From contig JAAXXJ010000116.1 in NCBI GenBank assembly GCA_013334545.1, positions 1-8,547 of the forward strand: a stretch of 8,547 bases of DNA. Direction: 5' to 3'. Positions 6,516 through 8,547 of this stretch are shown piece after piece. Origin of the DNA: Nitrospirota bacterium. GTDB taxonomy: Bacteria; Nitrospirota; UBA9217. Positions within the stretch are counted from its first letter, which is position 1, and every line of letters starts with the position of its first letter. The notes under the pieces were generated by a model, which saw only the letters and a program-made list of their open reading frames with translations, was not told the DNA's origin and made no database searches. A program made the translations under genes and the position numbers.

Positions 6516-6809
6516 CTACTTTAACTGGTCTGCAACGGCTTCATTTAAGGCTTTTTGTGCTTCAAGAAGCTTTTTGTACTTGGAGGTGATTTTAGCCGCA
6601 TTACCGGACAGAACCGCTTTCAAAAGATCACCTTCCAGTTCGGCCACATCGATTCTTCTGTAGTAGTCCATCGTTTCCTTGAGATGGGCCAGAACGATCT
6701 TTCCGGTCAGGATGGGATGGTTGTTCGTGACATTGGCGTCTTTAAATCTCGTTCCGTGCTCCAATTCAACCTCCAACCCCATGCGGAAATTATCGAGAGG
6801 TATAGGCAT
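6516..6809 (-). CDS. DUF5661 family protein
   Basis: This is a 97-residue, mostly charged and helical protein. Its core, FRMGLEVELEHGTRF (8-22) followed by NVTNNHPILTGKIVLAHLKE (26-45), matches the conserved block of DUF5661 as I remember it. After DYYRRIDVAELEGDLLKA it ends in a lysine-rich amphipathic helix, possibly a short coiled coil. The family has no known function. No signal peptide or membrane segment is present. The start is uncertain: the ATG at 6809 has only a GAGGG directly abutting it, and the usual helix before the FRMGL block is short. The frame stays open upstream to a TAG at 6867-6869 without any ATG, GTG or TTG. It lies 68 bp after the DUF1295 gene and 63 bp before the flavin-protein gene, and is AT-richer than both. 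Confidence 0.65.
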   Translation of the reverse strand: MPIPLDNFRMGLEVELEHGTRFKDANVTNNHPILTGKIVLAHLKETMDYYRRIDVAELEGDLLKAVLSGNAAKITSKYKKLLEAQKALNEAVADQLK

Positions 6810-6877
6810 ACCCTCAGTATTGACAATGGCGAGGATTGTAGAAGCCCTTTTGTCGAAACGACCGCGCTACGGGATAT

Positions 6878-7657
6878 TTAATCCTTTTTGGGAAACCAGG
6901 GAATAAAGACACTCGTCCGTCTTTTATAGTCGGTGAAAACCGGATTGCCCTCCATGAACTTTTCCGTCATGGGAACACCGGAAACAAAAAGGATGATGTA
7001 GGTGATCGTCAGCGGTCCGATGATGGACATCCAGCCCCCAGGTAACGACAAAGCCAGGATATAAATGCCCCACCACATGGTGACCTCGCCGAAGTAGTTT
7101 GGATGCCTGGAATAATGCCAGAGACCCCGATCCATGACCTTCCCCCGGTTGCCCGGGTCCTTGAGGAACCTGTCCAATTGCCAGTCCGCGAGCGACTCGA
7201 AGAAAAATCCCAGCAGCCAGAGCATCAGAGCCACTGCGTCCAGGATGCCGAGATCACCCGCGGCATAGGTATTGATGAAGAGCACTGGTGTAATGTTCAG
7301 CAGCAGGATGAAGCCTTGCAGGAGGAAGACCTGTAGATAGCTCCTGAGGACAAAAGACTTCCCCCATTCTTCCCGCCACTTCCGGTACCGGACGTCCTCT
7401 CCTTTTCCCCGGTTGCGCAGATGGATCCGGATGGCGAGCCTGAGCCCCCAGATTAACACCAGCAGATTGACGATCCATTGCCGTGGGGAAAAGGAACCGT
7501 TCAAGAGAAAAGTGGACCAGGCCACGATAATGAACCCCGTGCCCCAGGCGATATCGGCAATGCTGTTGTCCTTTCGTTTGAGGGCCAACAGGAACCATGC
7601 CGTCATGTACAAGAACAAAATCAAAGCCGCGACTGAAATGGTCTGAACCAGTTCCAT
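6878..7657 (-). CDS. DUF1295 family membrane protein (steroid 5-alpha-reductase-like fold)
   Basis: This 259-residue integral membrane protein has about six to seven hydrophobic segments (roughly 4-25, 38-54, 60-78, 103-130, 138-157, 193-207 and 210-228). Between segments three and four is the family stretch LRLAIRIHLRNRGKGEDVRY (72-91) with KWREEWG. The hallmark DRGLWHYSRHPNYFGE (176-191) resembles the NADPH/substrate-binding region of steroid 5-alpha-reductases and isoprenylcysteine methyltransferase-like proteins. DUF1295 proteins are thought to be lipid or sterol-like reductases, but the bacterial substrate is not established. A strong GGAGGT site six bases before the ATG at 7657 fixes the start. 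It lies in line with the DUF2177 and DUF2878 membrane genes, at 58-bp spacing, which supports a shared role in membrane lipid modification. The length is normal for the family and no defect is seen. Confidence 0.9.
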   Translation of the reverse strand: MELVQTISVAALILFLYMTAWFLLALKRKDNSIADIAWGTGFIIVAWSTFLLNGSFSPRQWIVNLLVLIWGLRLAIRIHLRNRGKGEDVRYRKWREEWGKSFVLRSYLQVFLLQGFILLLNITPVLFINTYAAGDLGILDAVALMLWLLGFFFESLADWQLDRFLKDPGNRGKVMDRGLWHYSRHPNYFGEVTMWWGIYILALSLPGGWMSIIGPLTITYIILFVSGVPMTEKFMEGNPVFTDYKRRTSVFIPWFPKKD

Positions 7658-7663
7658 GGTGCC

Positions 7664-7669
7664 ACCTCC
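7664..7669 (-). promoter_or_regulatory. Ribosome binding site of the DUF1295 gene
   Basis: A near-perfect GGAGGT on the minus strand ends six bases before the ATG at 7657. It confirms the start and suggests strong translation. Confidence 0.65.
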
Positions 7670-7715
7670 CTGGTGAAACTGCCCGGCCGGAGCAAGGGCT
7701 GTGAAGGATCCTTTC

Positions 7716-8117
7716 TCAGGGCATGAGCCATCGGCCGATGAAAAAGCTCACCGCCGCAACACTGGCTGTAAGGAACACGCCCCAGACGATATCGACCCAT
7801 ACGACAATGACCGGCCAGTCCTTCAGCGTCGCCAGGTTGGTTAAATCATAGGTGGCGTAGGCGAAGAAACCGAAAAGTCCTCCCAGAAGGACTGCGTGCC
7901 ATGGCGAATTTTTGTCCAGGGCCGGCATCGTTGCGAAGAACAGGATCCCCATAATGTAAAGCAGATAGAAAATGATAGCGGCAGTCCAGTTGACGTCCGG
8001 CCGGAGCAGATGACCCAGATGATTCCGATAGAACCCCTTGGCCACAAACCCGAGCCAGATCATATCGATCGCGAAGAATATGGGAATTGTAAGGAGATAG
8101 AGATAGATAACTTTCAT
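7716..8117 (-). CDS. DUF2177 family membrane protein
   Basis: This is a 133-residue protein with four hydrophobic segments (about 3-25, 45-63, 75-92 and 103-128). The family features are Asp18 with WLG (21-23) in the first membrane segment, GFYRNHLGHLL (28-38), the conserved AYATYDLTNLATLKDWP (87-103), and WVDIVWG (107-113). The buried acidic residues and the Tyr-Asp-Leu-Thr-Asn motif suggest a functional site in the membrane, but no activity is known for DUF2177. A TTG at 8120 is in frame. The ATG at 8117 is preferred because GGAGGG lies six bases upstream of it. The gene follows DUF2878 by 48 bp and precedes DUF1295 by 58 bp, an order that fits one operon. Confidence 0.9.
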   Translation of the reverse strand: MKVIYLYLLTIPIFFAIDMIWLGFVAKGFYRNHLGHLLRPDVNWTAAIIFYLLYIMGILFFATMPALDKNSPWHAVLLGGLFGFFAYATYDLTNLATLKDWPVIVVWVDIVWGVFLTASVAAVSFFIGRWLMP

Positions 8118-8123
8118 CAAGAT

Positions 8124-8129
8124 CCCTCC
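8124..8129 (-). promoter_or_regulatory. Ribosome binding site deciding the DUF2177 start
   Basis: GGAGGG on the minus strand ends six bases before the ATG at 8117, which favours that codon over the neighbouring TTG at 8120. Confidence 0.6.
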
Positions 8130-8165
8130 ATTCTAGTCATAAACGTTTCATGGGACACTCCATTT

Positions 8166-8547
8166 TCAAGGAGCGATGACAGCGGCGCCTTTTCTCTGAA
8201 ACCTCTTTGCCAGCCAGACCAGAAAGGGTGTCATAATCCCCCAGCCCACCGCCAGCAGGAGGATCCCATTGACATCCGGCAGCGCCAGCGTCGCTCCCAG
8301 TCGAGCGCCGCCGTAGTAGGAACCCGCGCCCCCGACGGCTCCGAAAATGGCCGCCAGCAGGTAGCGCCCCTTGAGCCATGCCAATGAGACGTTGAGGGTG
8401 GCGGCGAAATTGAGCCAGAGGGAGACCATCCAGGGCTGGCTGAGCGGATAGGAAAAGATATGTCCCCGGGGGGTGACAATTCCAGCGGCCCATACCACTC
8501 GTTTCCCCTCGCAGCTCCCAGGACGGCTGTGCACCAGGCCGCCTGGA
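8166..8547 (-). CDS. DUF2878 family membrane protein, partial at the window edge, possible internal deletion
   Basis: The frame is open from the right edge to a TGA at 8166-8168. The C-terminal part is clear DUF2878: QPWMVSLWLNFAATLNVSL, then AWLKGRYLLAAIFGAVGGAG and SYYGGARLGA, with two to three membrane segments and a basic tail. This part spans the last two thirds of the reading and the frame looks sound up to about VVWAAGIVTPRG. Upstream of that the frame reads a non-membrane, Cys/Arg-rich stretch (GLVHSRPGSCEGKR) that does not look like the family. In another frame the same bases give AAWCTAVLGAARGNEWYGPL, which does look like the DUF2878 N-terminus. Roughly 40-50 residues that normally separate these parts seem to be missing. 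A GTG at 8534 could act as a start but would make a protein without its first helices. Function is unknown; the gene heads the three-gene membrane-protein set. Confidence 0.7.
   Translation of the reverse strand, partial: PGGLVHSRPGSCEGKRVVWAAGIVTPRGHIFSYPLSQPWMVSLWLNFAATLNVSLAWLKGRYLLAAIFGAVGGAGSYYGGARLGATLALPDVNGILLLAVGWGIMTPFLVWLAKRFQRKGAAVIAP

Noticed and set aside
7703..7712. Palindrome AAGGATCCTT in the DUF2177-DUF1295 spacer
   Set aside because: A single 10-bp palindrome with no loop or T-tract and no second copy; chance is sufficient.

Overview
The window is a dense bacterial chromosome segment, moderately GC-rich and probably Gram-negative. A lipoprotein signal, tightly packed genes with AAGGAG-type ribosome sites, and the mix of gene families (UvsE endonuclease, geranylgeranyl-reductase-like flavoprotein, PPOX-like flavin proteins, DUF5661) would fit an environmental proteobacterium or Desulfobacterota-like lineage. 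I cannot fix the taxon from sequence alone. There are no RNA genes, insertion sequences, CRISPR arrays or attachment sites that I can see.

Layout. Bases 1-1530 are read on the plus strand: the 3' end of a pyridoxamine-phosphate-oxidase-like flavin protein, then a lipoprotein-type metallo-beta-lactamase-fold hydrolase of the NAPE-PLD/UlaG kind. These converge at about 1531-1581, across a small AT-rich hairpin, on genes read from the minus strand. Everything from 1582 to the right edge is minus strand. In transcription order, starting from the right edge, it is: DUF2878 membrane protein (cut by the window edge and apparently carrying an internal deletion), DUF2177 membrane protein, DUF1295 membrane protein (steroid-5-alpha-reductase-like fold), DUF5661 small protein, PPOX-like flavin protein, a PEP-synthase/rifampicin-phosphotransferase-like ATP-grasp plus phosphohistidine enzyme, UV-damage endonuclease UvsE, and a frameshifted geranylgeranyl-reductase-type FAD enzyme. 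Gaps from DUF2878 to uvsE are 70 bp or less, with one 4-bp ATGA overlap, so this could be one transcript. A 124-bp gap separates uvsE from the FAD gene.

How the genes may work together (inference). DUF2878, DUF2177 and DUF1295 commonly travel with light- or oxidative-stress-induced membrane-lipid modification genes. Here they lie upstream of a UV-lesion repair nuclease and an isoprenoid/lipid-reductase-type flavoprotein. A light/UV-stress and membrane-lipid theme is therefore plausible. The translationally coupled flavin protein plus dikinase-like phosphotransferase looks like a separate two-protein module with an unknown small-molecule substrate. At least one gene (FAD enzyme, one extra base near 2413) and probably a second (DUF2878, junction near 8486-8510) are broken. 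I cannot tell from this sequence whether that is real decay or assembly/sequencing error.
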